Assembly: GCF_011326755.1 (NCBI RefSeq)
Contig: NZ_JAAOIE010000003.1
Location: 410,804-474,803, forward strand
DNA from: Cochlodiniinecator piscidefendens
GTDB taxonomy: Bacteria; Pseudomonadota; Alphaproteobacteria; Rhodobacterales; Rhodobacteraceae
Length of the DNA: 64,000 bases
Direction: 5' to 3'
How positions within the stretch are numbered: position 1 is the stretch's first letter; each line of letters opens with the position of its first letter. The position numbers and the translations under genes were made by a program. This document shows, one piece after another, positions 51,522-60,699 of this stretch. The notes under the pieces are model-generated. The model saw only the letters and a program-made list of their open reading frames with translations, was not told where the DNA came from and did no database searches.

Positions 51522-53216
51522 ATGACTGGAATTTTCAAAGCTTTAGCGGTTTCGATGATCGCATTGACGACCGCTTCGCAAAGTGTAGCCCAGGGCAATT
51601 CTGGCGCATATCTTGCTGCGCGACACGCGAGCTTTTATTCTGATTTTGACGCTGCTAGCCTATACTTTACGCGTGCGCTTAGCGCGGATCCGTCCAATCA
51701 AAATTTATTAGAAAGTGCCGTTACTGCTTATATGGGGTTGGGGCGTTTTGATACGACGCTGCCAGTCGCGCAGCAACTGCATATGATCAATGCGGATAAT
51801 CAAATTGCAAACCTTGCGCTGATTGCGGGTGCGTTAAACGCAGATGAATTGGATGGCTTTACTGCTGCAACTGGCCCAGAGATTAGCGTCGGACCTTTGG
51901 TGGATGGATTACTTCGGGCTTGGGCATTTGCGGCCGAAGGCCAGATGTCTGCAGCTTTTGACGCGTTTGACCTAGTTATAGCTGAACAATCGACAGCTGT
52001 TTTTGGTCTTTATCATAAGGCGCTTGCGCTAGCGAGCGTTGGAGATTTCGAAGGGGCGGATGAAATCCTATCAGGTGCAGCAGCGGGGCCATTGCCAGCC
52101 ACGCGTCGTAGCATCATGGCGCATATTCAAGTGCTTAGCCAACTTGATCGCAATGCGGATGCGCTAGAACTCCTAGGGGCAACCTTTGCTCAGGAACGCG
52201 GTAATGATGTCGCTTCGCTACGCGCGGCGTTAGAGGTGGGGGAGCGTATTCCATTTTCTGTGGTGAGCTCTGCGTCGGAAGGGTTTGCAGAAGTCTTTCA
52301 TTCTGTTGCTGCGGTGCTGGCACAGGATGCCCCGGCAAATTATACTATTCTTTATGCGCGCATTTCATCTTATCTGCGCGCTGATTTTACGGATGCGCAT
52401 CTTCTTACGGCAAACTTGCTCGAAGACTTGCAATTGTATGATCTGGCAACGGATGTATACAGCGAAATCCCGGTGGACGATCCATCCTATTTTATCGCGG
52501 CGATGGGCCGCGCAAATAGCCTTTATCAGGCTGGGCAGGGTGAGGCTGCGATCGAGGCTTTACGCGCATTGGCACGTAGCCATAGCGGGCTGGCAATTGT
52601 GCATTCAACGCTAGGTGATTTTTTGCGTCGGGATGATTTATTTGAAGAATCCGTTGCGGCTTATGATAGCGCGATTGCTTTGTATGGGACGCCGGAGCCA
52701 AACCAATGGCGGACTTACTACGCGCGTGGCGTATCTTATGAACGACTGGGGGACTGGGAGGCGAGCGAGGAAAATCTTCGCGCAGCTTTGGAGCTGAGCC
52801 CCGGGCAGCCATATGTATTAAACTATCTTGGATACTCGCTTGTTGAGAAACAGGAAAAACTTGATGAAGCGCTCAGCATGATAGAACAAGCCGTCGCGGC
52901 GCGCCCTGACGATGGCTTTATCATCGATTCCCTAGGTTGGGTATATTATCGGTTGGGTCGTTTCGACGAAGCGGTAGCTCCAATGGAGCGTGCCGTTGAA
53001 TTGGCGCCTCTTGATCCAATCCTTAATGACCACTTAGGGGATGTATTATGGGTTGTTGGACGTCACCGCGAAGCGGAATTCCAGTGGCGGCGCGCATTAT
53101 CATTTGAACCAGCCGAAGAGGATGCTGGTCGAATTCGTCGTAAGCTTGAGGTTGGCTTGGATGAAGTATTAGCAGAAGAAGAAAACGGTGATCTGGTAAT
53201 TTCTGGTGACGAATAA
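51522..53216 (+). CDS. Tetratricopeptide-repeat protein, exported
   Basis: A 564-residue protein with an N-terminal signal peptide (AVSMIALTTASQSVAQG, cleavage near residue 24). It then has at least a dozen TPR-like helical hairpins, clearest at the C-terminal end (YYARGVSYERLGDWEASEEN, then LNYLGYSLVEKQEKLDEALS, DSLGWVYYRLGRFDEAVAPM and DHLGDVLWVVGRHREAEFQW). It probably acts in the periplasm as a protein scaffold. Its end overlaps the GTG start of ispE by eleven bases, so ispE depends on its translation. A GGCAGGCG site precedes the ATG. Confidence 0.9.
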   Translation: MTGIFKALAVSMIALTTASQSVAQGNSGAYLAARHASFYSDFDAASLYFTRALSADPSNQNLLESAVTAYMGLGRFDTTLPVAQQLHMINADNQIANLALIAGALNADELDGFTAATGPEISVGPLVDGLLRAWAFAAEGQMSAAFDAFDLVIAEQSTAVFGLYHKALALASVGDFEGADEILSGAAAGPLPATRRSIMAHIQVLSQLDRNADALELLGATFAQERGNDVASLRAALEVGERIPFSVVSSASEGFAEVFHSVAAVLAQDAPANYTILYARISSYLRADFTDAHLLTANLLEDLQLYDLATDVYSEIPVDDPSYFIAAMGRANSLYQAGQGEAAIEALRALARSHSGLAIVHSTLGDFLRRDDLFEESVAAYDSAIALYGTPEPNQWRTYYARGVSYERLGDWEASEENLRAALELSPGQPYVLNYLGYSLVEKQEKLDEALSMIEQAVAARPDDGFIIDSLGWVYYRLGRFDEAVAPMERAVELAPLDPILNDHLGDVLWVVGRHREAEFQWRRALSFEPAEEDAGRIRRKLEVGLDEVLAEEENGDLVISGDE

Positions 53217-54039
53217 AGAATTTGCACCAGCTAAGGTGAATTTGGCGCTGCACATCACAGGGCAGCGCGGGGACGGGTATCATTTTCTAGATAGTCTCGT
53301 TGTCTTTGCTGGAGTCGGTGATACGCTCTCGGTGCAAGATTCTGATGTGCTTTCGCTTCAAATTGACGGGGCCTTCGGTGAAGGATTGCATGCAGAAAAA
53401 GACAATCTCGTTCTACGTGTAGCGCGTTTAATGGATATCAGTAAAGCGGCGCTTTGGCTAGAAAAGGATCTGCCTATCGCTTCTGGCATTGGTGGAGGAT
53501 CTGCCGACGCTGCTGCTGCGTTAAGATTGCTATCTCGGCATTTTGGTCAGGCGCTGCCCTCAGAAAAAGATACTCTCACGCTTGGCGCCGATGTACCTGT
53601 ATGTTTGCGAGGAACGCCAGTACGGATGCGCGGGATCGGTGATATTCTTGAGCACGTTCCGTCGTTGCCACCGTGCTTTATGGTTCTCGTCAACCCGGGT
53701 GTTGGGGTGTCGACCCCAGCTATTTTTAAGTCGCTGACACGCCGAAACAATGCGTCTATGGAGATGACTGATCAATTCAGTACCTTTGCTGAATTGATCA
53801 TTTGGTTGCGAGGACAGCGCAATGATATGCAGGCTGCTGCGATTTCAATTGCGCCGGAGATTGCAGACGTTTTGGTTGCATTGGAGGGCGTCCAAGGTTG
53901 CGCGCTGTCTCGTATGTCCGGATCAGGCGCTACATGTTTCGGTTTGTTCGAGACTAAAGAGGCTGCTGCTCAGGCTGAACAACACTTGAGGGAGCAGCAC
54001 CCTGATTGGTGGGTGCAACACGCGCCAGTCCTTAGTTGA
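53206..54039 (+). CDS. ispE: 4-diphosphocytidyl-2-C-methyl-D-erythritol kinase
   Basis: A 277-residue GHMP kinase of the MEP isoprenoid pathway. Motif 1 is FAPAKVNLALHITGQRGDGY, motif 2 the glycine-rich LPIASGIGGGSADAAAALRL, and motif 3 the C-terminal SRMSGSGATCFGLF. The start is GTG inside the preceding gene; no nearer ATG fits the conserved N-terminus. Its end overlaps the convergent polyprenyl synthase gene by eight bases. Both products serve the isoprenoid route, one making the precursors and the other the quinone side chain. Confidence 0.95.
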   Translation: MTNKEFAPAKVNLALHITGQRGDGYHFLDSLVVFAGVGDTLSVQDSDVLSLQIDGAFGEGLHAEKDNLVLRVARLMDISKAALWLEKDLPIASGIGGGSADAAAALRLLSRHFGQALPSEKDTLTLGADVPVCLRGTPVRMRGIGDILEHVPSLPPCFMVLVNPGVGVSTPAIFKSLTRRNNASMEMTDQFSTFAELIIWLRGQRNDMQAAAISIAPEIADVLVALEGVQGCALSRMSGSGATCFGLFETKEAAAQAEQHLREQHPDWWVQHAPVLS

Positions 54040-55030
54040 CGCGAGCCACCACATAATCAGCAATATCAGAAAGCATTTGACGTACAGGATGTTCAGGCAA
54101 GGTGTTGATAGCCTGTTTTGCTGCATCTGCCCACGCGAGCGCATCTTGGCGTGTTTCTTCCATCGCGTTGTGTTTGTTCAGTAAAGCGAGCGCATGCTCT
54201 AAATCGCCGTCCTGTTGGTCACCCTTTTCTATGGTCCGCTTCCAGAACGCGCGTTCGGTATCATCCGCTTTTGCCACAGCCTTGATAACTGGAAGGGTCA
54301 ATTTACGTTCACGGAAGTCATCACCAATGTTTTTTCCGATCGCATCTGAACCCCAATAATCAAGAAGATCATCAACAATCTGGAAGCTAACACCCAATGC
54401 ATCGCCATAAGTGAACAGAGCGTTTACAACGGCATCCGGGGCTGCGGCGATAACGCCCCCCACTTCGGTTGCAGCAGAGAAAAGCGCGGCCGTTTTGCCT
54501 CGAACAATCTGAAGGTAGATGTCTTCATTCGTCGAAAGGTCTTGCGCAGCAGTCAACTGTAGCACTTCGCCTTCTGCGATTGTTGCGGAGGCATTCGCCA
54601 GAATATCGAGAACCTTCAATGACCCGGTTTCGACCATCAATTGAAAACTGCGTGAAAACAGATAATCGCCAACCAGAATGCTAGATTTATTATCCCACAG
54701 CAAATTGGCTGTTGGTCGGCCACGGCGTTGACCGCTTTCGTCTACAACATCATCGTGCAGCAAAGTTGCTGTGTGAATGAATTCAACAGTTGCAGCGAGG
54801 TGAACGTGATATTCACCTTGGTACCCGCACAACTCAGCCGCAGCGAGGGTTAACATTGGGCGCAGGCGCTTGCCACCTGCTTCGACCAAGTGGGCGGTGA
54901 CCTCTGGTATGCGCGGGGCGTGTTTTGAGGCCATGCGTGCACGAATTAGATCATTCACTTTGCCCATTTCCTCAGACAGGAAATCGCTAAGTTGTTCGTG
55001 CGGTTTTACAGTTGATTTGTCCAGCACCAT
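54032..55030 (-). CDS. Long-chain polyprenyl diphosphate synthase (quinone side chain)
   Basis: A 332-residue trans-prenyltransferase, probably octaprenyl or decaprenyl diphosphate synthase for ubiquinone. The first aspartate motif is LLHDDVVDES, the second is QIVDDLLDYWGS, and EAGGKRLRPML and QLMVETGSL are family segments. The start at 55030 has GAGG five bases upstream and fits the usual N-terminus (KPHEQLSDFLSEEM). An ATG 14 codons earlier (55072) also has a site, but leaves only 12 bases to the divergent DUF2007 gene. Chain length cannot be set by eye. Confidence 0.92.
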   Translation of the reverse strand: MVLDKSTVKPHEQLSDFLSEEMGKVNDLIRARMASKHAPRIPEVTAHLVEAGGKRLRPMLTLAAAELCGYQGEYHVHLAATVEFIHTATLLHDDVVDESGQRRGRPTANLLWDNKSSILVGDYLFSRSFQLMVETGSLKVLDILANASATIAEGEVLQLTAAQDLSTNEDIYLQIVRGKTAALFSAATEVGGVIAAAPDAVVNALFTYGDALGVSFQIVDDLLDYWGSDAIGKNIGDDFRERKLTLPVIKAVAKADDTERAFWKRTIEKGDQQDGDLEHALALLNKHNAMEETRQDALAWADAAKQAINTLPEHPVRQMLSDIADYVVARVN

Positions 55031-55084
55031 CACAGCCTCGTCAGATGGGTCGACAGCGCGCCGTTCACCCATTATGTCCTCAAT

Positions 55085-55300
55085 ATGAAAGAGCTTTTAA
55101 GAACCAACGACCCGACTCTGATCGCCTATGCAAAAGCACTCCTTCAAGGGGAGGGTATAGACTGCTTTGAAATGGACGTAAATATGAGCATTTTAGAAGG
55201 TGGCATTGGCATTATGCCGCGGCGACTTATGGTTTTGAAGCAGGACCATTTTGTGGCCTCAGCTGTATTGCGGGACAACGATATTCCGTTGGGGCAATAG
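55085..55300 (+). CDS. DUF2007 family protein
   Basis: A 71-residue protein: MKELLRTNDPTLIAYAKALL, then QGEGIDCFEMDVNMSILEGG and the conserved RRLMVLKQDHFVA. This is the DUF2007 fold, with a proposed signal-transducing or ligand-binding role. It stops right before the trmN6-like start (TAGATG), so the two are co-translated. The pairing is common in alphaproteobacteria. Confidence 0.88.
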   Translation: MKELLRTNDPTLIAYAKALLQGEGIDCFEMDVNMSILEGGIGIMPRRLMVLKQDHFVASAVLRDNDIPLGQ

Positions 55301-56065
55301 ATGTTTGCACCAGATGCTTTAACGCAGGATGCTTTTCTTAATGGTGCCCTTAAAATTTGGCAACCTCGCAAAGGATATCGTGCGGGTGTGGACCCGGTAT
55401 TGTTGGCCGCAACTGTGCCCGTAAAATCGGGGCAATCCGTGTTAGAGCTGGGCTGCGGTGTCGGGGTAGCGAGCCTATGTTTGGGGCGGCGTATCAGTGG
55501 ATTACATTTGGCTGGCCTTGAGTTGCAAATGCCTTACGCCGAACTCGCACGCCGCAATGGGGTTGAAAACAACCTAAATTTTTCTGTGTACGATGGGGAT
55601 TTGCGTCAACTCCCCCAGGACGTACGCGACAACCGCTATGACCATGTTATTGCAAATCCTCCATATTATTTACGTAGTCAAGGAACGGGATCACAAGACA
55701 CCGGGCGCGATGTCTCGTTGGCAGGCGACACCCCGTTGGATGAATGGATAAAGGTCGCTGCAAAGCGTCTGTTGCCCAAAGGATATCTGAGTGTGATTCA
55801 AGATATGCGTCGTCTGCCCGAACTGCTTACAGCAATGGAAACACATGTAGGAAGCATTGAAATGCAACCTATAACGGGTCGAGAAGGGCGCGCCGCGAAT
55901 CTCGTGATTGTACGGGGGCGTAAACTAGGGCGTGCAGCATTTAAATCGCATGCGCCTATAGCGTTGCACGCCGGACAAGAGCACGAACGGGATGGTGACG
56001 ATTATGCTCTGAATATTTCTAACGTCTTACGGCATGGGGCTTTTCTTCCTTTTGCCTGCGATTAA
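55301..56065 (+). CDS. tRNA1(Val) (adenine37-N6)-methyltransferase-like
   Basis: A 254-residue class I SAM methyltransferase related to TrmN6 (YfiC). The N-terminal GALKIWQPRKGYRAGVDPVL, SAM-binding LELGCGVGVASLCLG, and catalytic ANPPYYLRSQGTGS are all typical. The NPPY motif indicates N6-adenine methylation of RNA (or DNA). It directly follows the DUF2007 gene. The target base is assigned from family knowledge only. Confidence 0.88.
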   Translation: MFAPDALTQDAFLNGALKIWQPRKGYRAGVDPVLLAATVPVKSGQSVLELGCGVGVASLCLGRRISGLHLAGLELQMPYAELARRNGVENNLNFSVYDGDLRQLPQDVRDNRYDHVIANPPYYLRSQGTGSQDTGRDVSLAGDTPLDEWIKVAAKRLLPKGYLSVIQDMRRLPELLTAMETHVGSIEMQPITGREGRAANLVIVRGRKLGRAAFKSHAPIALHAGQEHERDGDDYALNISNVLRHGAFLPFACD

Positions 56066-56176
56066 CGGATTCGCAAGGTTTTGCCGTTCAACCTGTCGGT
56101 GTCACGAAAGGGGTGACAGAACCAAAAATCTATGATCGACTGGTTTTGTAACAAACATATGAATAGGAGGACGGGA

Positions 56177-56344
56177 ATGAGCACATCTTCGCACGTGGCG
56201 GAATTGCGCAAAAAACACCAGATGCTGACGGACAAGGTAGAGGCTGCGCAACGCAGTCCCGGCTCCAGTGATTATGATATTGCATCGATGAAAAAGCAGA
56301 AACTGAAATTGAAAGAAGAAATTTCTCGTTTCGAAAGTGCCTAG
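56177..56344 (+). CDS. DUF465 / YdcH family protein
   Basis: A 55-residue helical protein, HVAELRKKHQMLTDKVEAAQ followed by MKKQKLKLKEEISRF, which is the YdcH/DUF465 coiled-coil pattern. The start is the ATG six bases after AGGAGG (56166-56171); upstream codons in the same frame overlap that site and are not used. A strong terminator follows. The function is unknown. Confidence 0.88.
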   Translation: MSTSSHVAELRKKHQMLTDKVEAAQRSPGSSDYDIASMKKQKLKLKEEISRFESA

Positions 56345-56375
56345 CGGCCTGCTAATTTAGTTGCATTGAAATAAA

Positions 56376-56404
56376 AAAAGGCCGCCCAGAACGGGCGGCC
56401 TTTT
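56376..56404. terminator. Rho-independent terminator, bidirectional
   Basis: GGCCGCCC (56380-56387) pairs with GGGCGGCC (56393-56400) with an AGAAC loop, AAAA before and TTTT after. It separates the DUF465 gene from the convergent phaB. Confidence 0.92.
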
Positions 56405-56423
56405 CAGTTTCTGATTTTTGAAG

Positions 56424-57149
56424 TTACACGACGAATTGTGCGCCATTTGCAGAAATGGTTGAGCCAGAAATAAAACCAGCATCGTCAGCAGCCAAGAACG
56501 CCACACAACGCGCGATTTCTTCTGGTTCACCAAGACGGCCTACCGGAATCTGTGGGATGATACGTTCGTTCAGAACTTTTTCGTCAATGGCGCGAACCAT
56601 TTCGGTTCCGATGTAACCGGGGCAAATTGCATTCACCGTAATGCCTGCACGCGCACCTTCTTGTGCCAATGCTTTAGTGATACCCAAATCGCCAGCTTTC
56701 GCGGCAGAGTAGTTTGCTTGGCCGGCTTGGCCTTTTTGGCCATTGATTGACGAGATGTTGATCACACGACCAAATTTGCGTTCACGCATACCCGGCCAAA
56801 TAGGGTGGGTCATGTTGAAAACACCAGACAGGTTAGTGTCGATGACTTCTTTCCACTGTTGTGGGGTCATGCGGTGGAACATTGCGTCGCGTGTGATGCC
56901 CGCGTTGTTTACCAGAACATCGATAGGCCCTAAGTCTGCTTCCACTTTAGCTGCGCCTTCGGCGCAGGCGTCGTAATCTGCGACTGACCATTTGTAAGTC
57001 GGGATGCCGGTCTCTTCTGTAAATTTGGCTGCGGCTTCGTCGTTGCCTGCATAATTCGCTGCAACGCTATAGCCCGCGTCCTTCAGAGCCTTGGAAATTG
57101 CCGCGCCAATGCCGCGGGTGCCTCCGGTGACAAGTGCTACTCGTGTCAT
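56424..57149 (-). CDS. phaB: Acetoacetyl-CoA reductase
   Basis: A 241-residue short-chain dehydrogenase that reduces acetoacetyl-CoA to (R)-3-hydroxybutyryl-CoA with NADPH for polyhydroxybutyrate. It has the N-terminal ALVTGGTRGIGAAIS, the NNAGITRDAMFHRMTPQQWK block specific to PhaB, catalytic NISSINGQKGQAGQANYSAA then K, and the C-terminal FISGSTISANGAQF. The start is the ATG after AGGAG. It is downstream of phaA in the same direction. The unlike neighbour families FabG and 3-hydroxybutyrate dehydrogenase are less likely given the motif. Confidence 0.94.
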   Translation of the reverse strand: MTRVALVTGGTRGIGAAISKALKDAGYSVAANYAGNDEAAAKFTEETGIPTYKWSVADYDACAEGAAKVEADLGPIDVLVNNAGITRDAMFHRMTPQQWKEVIDTNLSGVFNMTHPIWPGMRERKFGRVINISSINGQKGQAGQANYSAAKAGDLGITKALAQEGARAGITVNAICPGYIGTEMVRAIDEKVLNERIIPQIPVGRLGEPEEIARCVAFLAADDAGFISGSTISANGAQFVV

Positions 57150-57182
57150 ATCTTCTCCTAAATCGGCCATGCAATCAAGTTA

Positions 57183-57213
57183 CAACTTTGTTACGTTGCG
57201 CGCAACAAAGTTG
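57183..57213. repeat. Palindrome between phaA and phaB
   Basis: CAACTTTGTT (57183-57192) and AACAAAGTTG (57204-57213) pair perfectly around an 11-base loop that contains GTTGCGCGCAAC, another palindrome in register. It lies in the 80-base gap between phaA and phaB. It could be a transcript-processing or stability element, or an operator for a separate phaB promoter. Confidence 0.55.
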
Positions 57214-57229
57214 CGCGCACGAATCTTAC

Positions 57230-58405
57230 TTAGTCGCGTTCGACGCAGAGTGCAACACCCATACCGCCGCCGATGCACAATGTCGCAAGACCTTTTTTCG
57301 CGTCACGACGTACCATCTCGAAAAGCAAAGTATTGAGGACACGGCAGCCTGAAGCGCCAATTGGGTGACCGATCGCAATTGCGCCGCCGTTGACGTTTAC
57401 GATTTCGGGATTCCAGCCCATGTCTTTATTGACGGCACAGGCCTGCGCAGCGAAGGCTTCGTTTGCTTCTACGAGGTCGAGATCTTCGGCCTTCCATCCA
57501 GCTTTTGAGAGTGCCTTTTTCGAAGCAGAAATTGGACCAACGCCCATGATGGATGGGTCTAAGCCGGCTGTTGCATAGGATGCGATACGTGCCATTGGTT
57601 GAATGCCGCGTTTTTGCGCATTGTCCGCGCTCATCAAAAGAACAGCTGCTGCGCCATCGTTCAAACCAGAGGCATTGGCAGCGGTGACTGTGCCATCTTT
57701 GGTAAATGCGGGGCGCAGTTTTTGCATAGATTCCATTGTGGCACCGTGGCGGATGTACTCGTCAGATTCCACGACCGTTTCACCCTTGCGTGCTTTCACA
57801 ACGAATGGGGTGATCTCATCAGCGAATTTGCCCGCGTTTTGGGCGGCTTCCGCCTTGTTTTGCGAAGCAACAGCGAAAGCATCTTGCATTTCACGAGTGA
57901 TTTCCCACTGCGCCGCAACATTCTCAGCGGTTTGGCCCATGTGGTATCCATTAAACGCATCCCACAGGCCGTCACGGATCATCGAATCGATATACTTCAT
58001 GTCACCCATTTTTTGGCCAGCACGCAGGTGTGCGACATGGGGTGACAAAGTCATGTTTTCTTGGCCACCGGCCGCAACAACATCTGCATCGCCAAGCATA
58101 ATGTGCTGTGCACCGAGCGCGACAGCGCGCAAGCCAGATCCGCACACTTGGTTCAATCCCCAAGCAGATGATTCAACCGGGAGACCTGCATTGATATGCG
58201 CTTGGCGTGCAGGGTTTTGGCCTTGGCCTGCTGTGAGAACTTGGCCTAAAATGGTTTCAGAAACTTCGCCGGCCTCAATGCCTGCGCGTTCAACAATAGC
58301 CTTAAGAACAGTTGCGCCTAAATCATGCGCAGGGGTGTTTGCAAATGATCCCCCAAAGCTTCCGACAGCAGTCCGCGCAGCGGAGGCGATTACGACGTTG
58401 GTCAT
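57230..58405 (-). CDS. phaA: Acetyl-CoA C-acetyltransferase (beta-ketothiolase)
   Basis: A 391-residue thiolase, the normal size, that condenses two acetyl-CoA to acetoacetyl-CoA. The nucleophile Cys is in [14 protein letters not shown] (about 89), with [11 protein letters not shown] following. The C-terminal [19 protein letters not shown] holds the His, and [13 protein letters not shown] the second Cys. The start is the ATG after AGAGGAA; an upstream alternative is nine codons longer. With phaB downstream it forms the PHB precursor pair; the synthase gene phaC is elsewhere. Confidence 0.94.
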   Translation of the reverse strand: MTNVVIASAARTAVGSFGGSFANTPAHDLGATVLKAIVERAGIEAGEVSETILGQVLTAGQGQNPARQAHINAGLPVESSAWGLNQVCGSGLRAVALGAQHIMLGDADVVAAGGQENMTLSPHVAHLRAGQKMGDMKYIDSMIRDGLWDAFNGYHMGQTAENVAAQWEITREMQDAFAVASQNKAEAAQNAGKFADEITPFVVKARKGETVVESDEYIRHGATMESMQKLRPAFTKDGTVTAANASGLNDGAAAVLLMSADNAQKRGIQPMARIASYATAGLDPSIMGVGPISASKKALSKAGWKAEDLDLVEANEAFAAQACAVNKDMGWNPEIVNVNGGAIAIGHPIGASGCRVLNTLLFEMVRRDAKKGLATLCIGGGMGVALCVERD

Positions 58406-58536
58406 GTATTGGTTCCTCTTCCATCTAACCATTGGACGAGGCGTGCATCAGTTTGATGCTAAAATCCGCGTCCGTTCGAGGCTTTATGTACGAGTTGTAC
58501 GACATTTTCGCAACGGATAGGGTGTCTCATGCGCAA

Positions 58537-59391
58537 TTATCCTGCTTGACCGGCATATTCTGCGGCTAAATTTTGGGCATCAGAGGGTTTCATCATCGTT
58601 GGGGCGCTGAAATAGTAACCTTGCAGGCAATCTACCCCAATAGATGCTAAAAAGGCCGCGTCTTCAGCAGTTTCAACGTTTTCCGCTACGGTAAACATGT
58701 CAAAATGTTGGGCAATGGAAACAAGTGCACGAGTCAAAACCTGGTTGTCTGGATTTTTTGCAATGTCGCGAATGAAAACACCATCAATTTTAAGGGCATC
58801 AAAATAAAAATCTTTTAGATACCGGAATGCCGTGTAACCAGATCCAAAATCATCGAGCGCAAATGCGATTCCCCGTTCTTGCAGGTTATTCATAAATCCG
58901 GTGACCAGTTCAGGCATCTGCATTGCAGAGCCTTCGGTAATCTCCAGTATGAGTCGTTCCGCCACGCCAGGTTTTCCGGATGTGCCGAAATTTAGTGTTT
59001 CCATCCAACGTGGGTAACCGATTGAACGTGCTGACATATTGATGGAGAGGCGCAGATTGGGGTCTTCGGATAAAATTTGAAGACCTTGCTCGAGGGCGAG
59101 GCAGTCAATAATGCGCCCGAGTTCATTATTTTCCACCGCGCCGATAAACTCTCTGGCGGGAATGATCCGCCCCGTTTCGTCTAGCACGCGAATTAATCCT
59201 TCGTAGAAGGCAACACGTGTTTGATCACCAGCCAATACGATGGGTTGAAAGGCAAGTTTTACACTTTTTCGAGCTAACGCTTCTTTCACCATCTTCATAG
59301 TGTCGCGATCACGCGATTCTATTGCAGAGCCAAGCGGGCTTTGCATAACATCTGTAATTTCTGCACCTTCATTTATTCGCTCTGATTGCAT
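58537..59391 (-). CDS. EAL-domain cyclic-di-GMP phosphodiesterase
   Basis: A 284-residue EAL-domain protein without a GGDEF domain. The signature is YEGLIRVL (EGL in place of EAL). The remaining catalytic and metal residues look present: LSINMSARS, LILEITEGS, FALDDFGSGYTAFRYL (DD), ALKIDGVFI (K), TVAENVE and CLQGYYFSAP. It is therefore probably active and would cut c-di-GMP to pGpG. The N-terminal 30-40 residues have no recognised sensor. The ATG at 59391 has GGAGAG about eight bases upstream; a start 10 codons earlier is possible. Confidence 0.9.
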   Translation of the reverse strand: MQSERINEGAEITDVMQSPLGSAIESRDRDTMKMVKEALARKSVKLAFQPIVLAGDQTRVAFYEGLIRVLDETGRIIPAREFIGAVENNELGRIIDCLALEQGLQILSEDPNLRLSINMSARSIGYPRWMETLNFGTSGKPGVAERLILEITEGSAMQMPELVTGFMNNLQERGIAFALDDFGSGYTAFRYLKDFYFDALKIDGVFIRDIAKNPDNQVLTRALVSIAQHFDMFTVAENVETAEDAAFLASIGVDCLQGYYFSAPTMMKPSDAQNLAAEYAGQAG

Positions 59392-59523
59392 AACCAACTC
59401 TCCGACCCAGATAGCTGCCATTTTGTTGCCCAATATCTTAATTCAAAATGAACGTTCATATTTTGTTCAAATTTGATATAAAAATAAAACGAATAGGTAA
59501 GATATTGAGAGTAATGGATAAAA

Positions 59524-60105
59524 ATGACTGAACGCTGCGGATGGGTCGGAAAAGAAGAAATTTATCTAAAATACCACGATGATGAATGGGGTGTCCCGGA
59601 ATATGACAGTCGCGCGCTTTGGGAAAAACTTATTCTGGATGGGTTTCAAGCCGGGCTAAGTTGGCTCACTATATTGAAAAAGCGGGATAATTTTAGAACT
59701 GCATTTGAGGATTTTGATCCAAATATTATCGCTGACTGGGGGGAGAATGACGTTTTGCGGCTGTTAGATAATCCCGGCATCGTGCGTCATCGAGGAAAAA
59801 TTGAAGCCACGATCGGTAATGCGCAAGCATGGCAAAGAATCGAAGCTGCACAGGGATTCGATAGGTTTTTATGGGATTATGTAGGCGGGAAACCGTTGCA
59901 AAACCAATTTAAGACCCCTGAAGAAATCCCGACGCAAACACCTTTATCGTTACAGATTTCAAAGGATTTAAAAAAAGCGGGTTTCAGGTTCTGTGGGCCG
60001 ACGATTGTCTATGCGTTTATGGAAGCTGTCGGTATGGTCAATGATCATTTGGTGGGATGTCATTGCCATGGGCCGATTTCATGTGTACCGGCCCATAAAT
60101 GGTAA
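59524..60105 (+). CDS. tag: DNA-3-methyladenine glycosylase I
   Basis: A 193-residue helix-hairpin-helix glycosylase that excises 3-methyladenine from alkylated DNA. The zinc ligands are in the same places as in E. coli Tag: C5, H18 (YHDDEWG), H175 and C179. Family segments are DGFQAGLSWLTILKKRDNFR, RHRGKIEATI and KKAGFRFCGPTIVYAFMEAV. The gene is monocistronic and convergent with tlpA, 9 bases apart. AT-rich upstream sequence probably holds its promoter. Confidence 0.95.
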   Translation: MTERCGWVGKEEIYLKYHDDEWGVPEYDSRALWEKLILDGFQAGLSWLTILKKRDNFRTAFEDFDPNIIADWGENDVLRLLDNPGIVRHRGKIEATIGNAQAWQRIEAAQGFDRFLWDYVGGKPLQNQFKTPEEIPTQTPLSLQISKDLKKAGFRFCGPTIVYAFMEAVGMVNDHLVGCHCHGPISCVPAHKW

Positions 60106-60114
60106 GATGTAGGC

Positions 60115-60678
60115 CTACAATTCGTTTTCCATGAGCGCACTTAGAATTGCTATTGCACTTTCGCTATCCCACTCGGCGTCACCAATCAGGCGACCAATTT
60201 CCTGACCTTCAGGGTTCAGTATGACCGTGATGGGTAGGCTTAGGGCCCCGAATTCGGCCGCTAAGGCACGCGATGGGTCAAGCAATATAGGCAGGTTTTC
60301 AATTTCCTGCTGTTCGAAAAACCGGGTAATCGCAGGCATCCGGTTGTGACCAGTTGCGATTGTCACAACCTCAAATGCGTCGCCGCCAAGTTCAGTTTGC
60401 AAGCGATCCAACGAAGGCATTTCAACACGACAAGGCGTGCACCAAGTCGCCCAGAAATTTAGCACAACGGTCTTGCCCGCATATTCAGCTAAGGTGTGTT
60501 CCGTCGCATCGGCATCGACAAAAGGCGTGTCGACAAATGGCCGTGGCTCGGCGTGAAAATTTAATTTCAACATCAACCCTTCACGTAAAGCGAGAATTTC
60601 TTCGGTCGAAGTTGCGCTCGCTGACGTTGCAGTGAACGCCAGTGCAGTATAAAGGACAAGAGATCGAAAAAGACGCAT
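60115..60678 (-). CDS. tlpA: TlpA-like periplasmic thiol:disulfide oxidoreductase
   Basis: A 187-residue thioredoxin-fold protein with a signal peptide ([20 protein letters not shown]). The redox motif is [17 protein letters not shown] (W-C-T-P-C). The cis-Pro segment is [10 protein letters not shown]. It acts in the periplasm as a reductant, in this order often for cytochrome c or oxidase copper maturation. It is divergent from argH with only 21 bases between start codons; the tlpA-argH order recurs in Rhodobacterales. Confidence 0.9.
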   Translation of the reverse strand: MRLFRSLVLYTALAFTATSASATSTEEILALREGLMLKLNFHAEPRPFVDTPFVDADATEHTLAEYAGKTVVLNFWATWCTPCRVEMPSLDRLQTELGGDAFEVVTIATGHNRMPAITRFFEQQEIENLPILLDPSRALAAEFGALSLPITVILNPEGQEIGRLIGDAEWDSESAIAILSALMENEL

Positions 60679-60699
60679 AGTCCCTCCAGAGGTTTTGAC

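Noticed and set aside
59190-59220. EGL instead of EAL as evidence for an inactive phosphodiesterase.
   Set aside because: The metal-binding Glu is kept, and the other catalytic residues are present; the middle residue of the motif varies in active enzymes.
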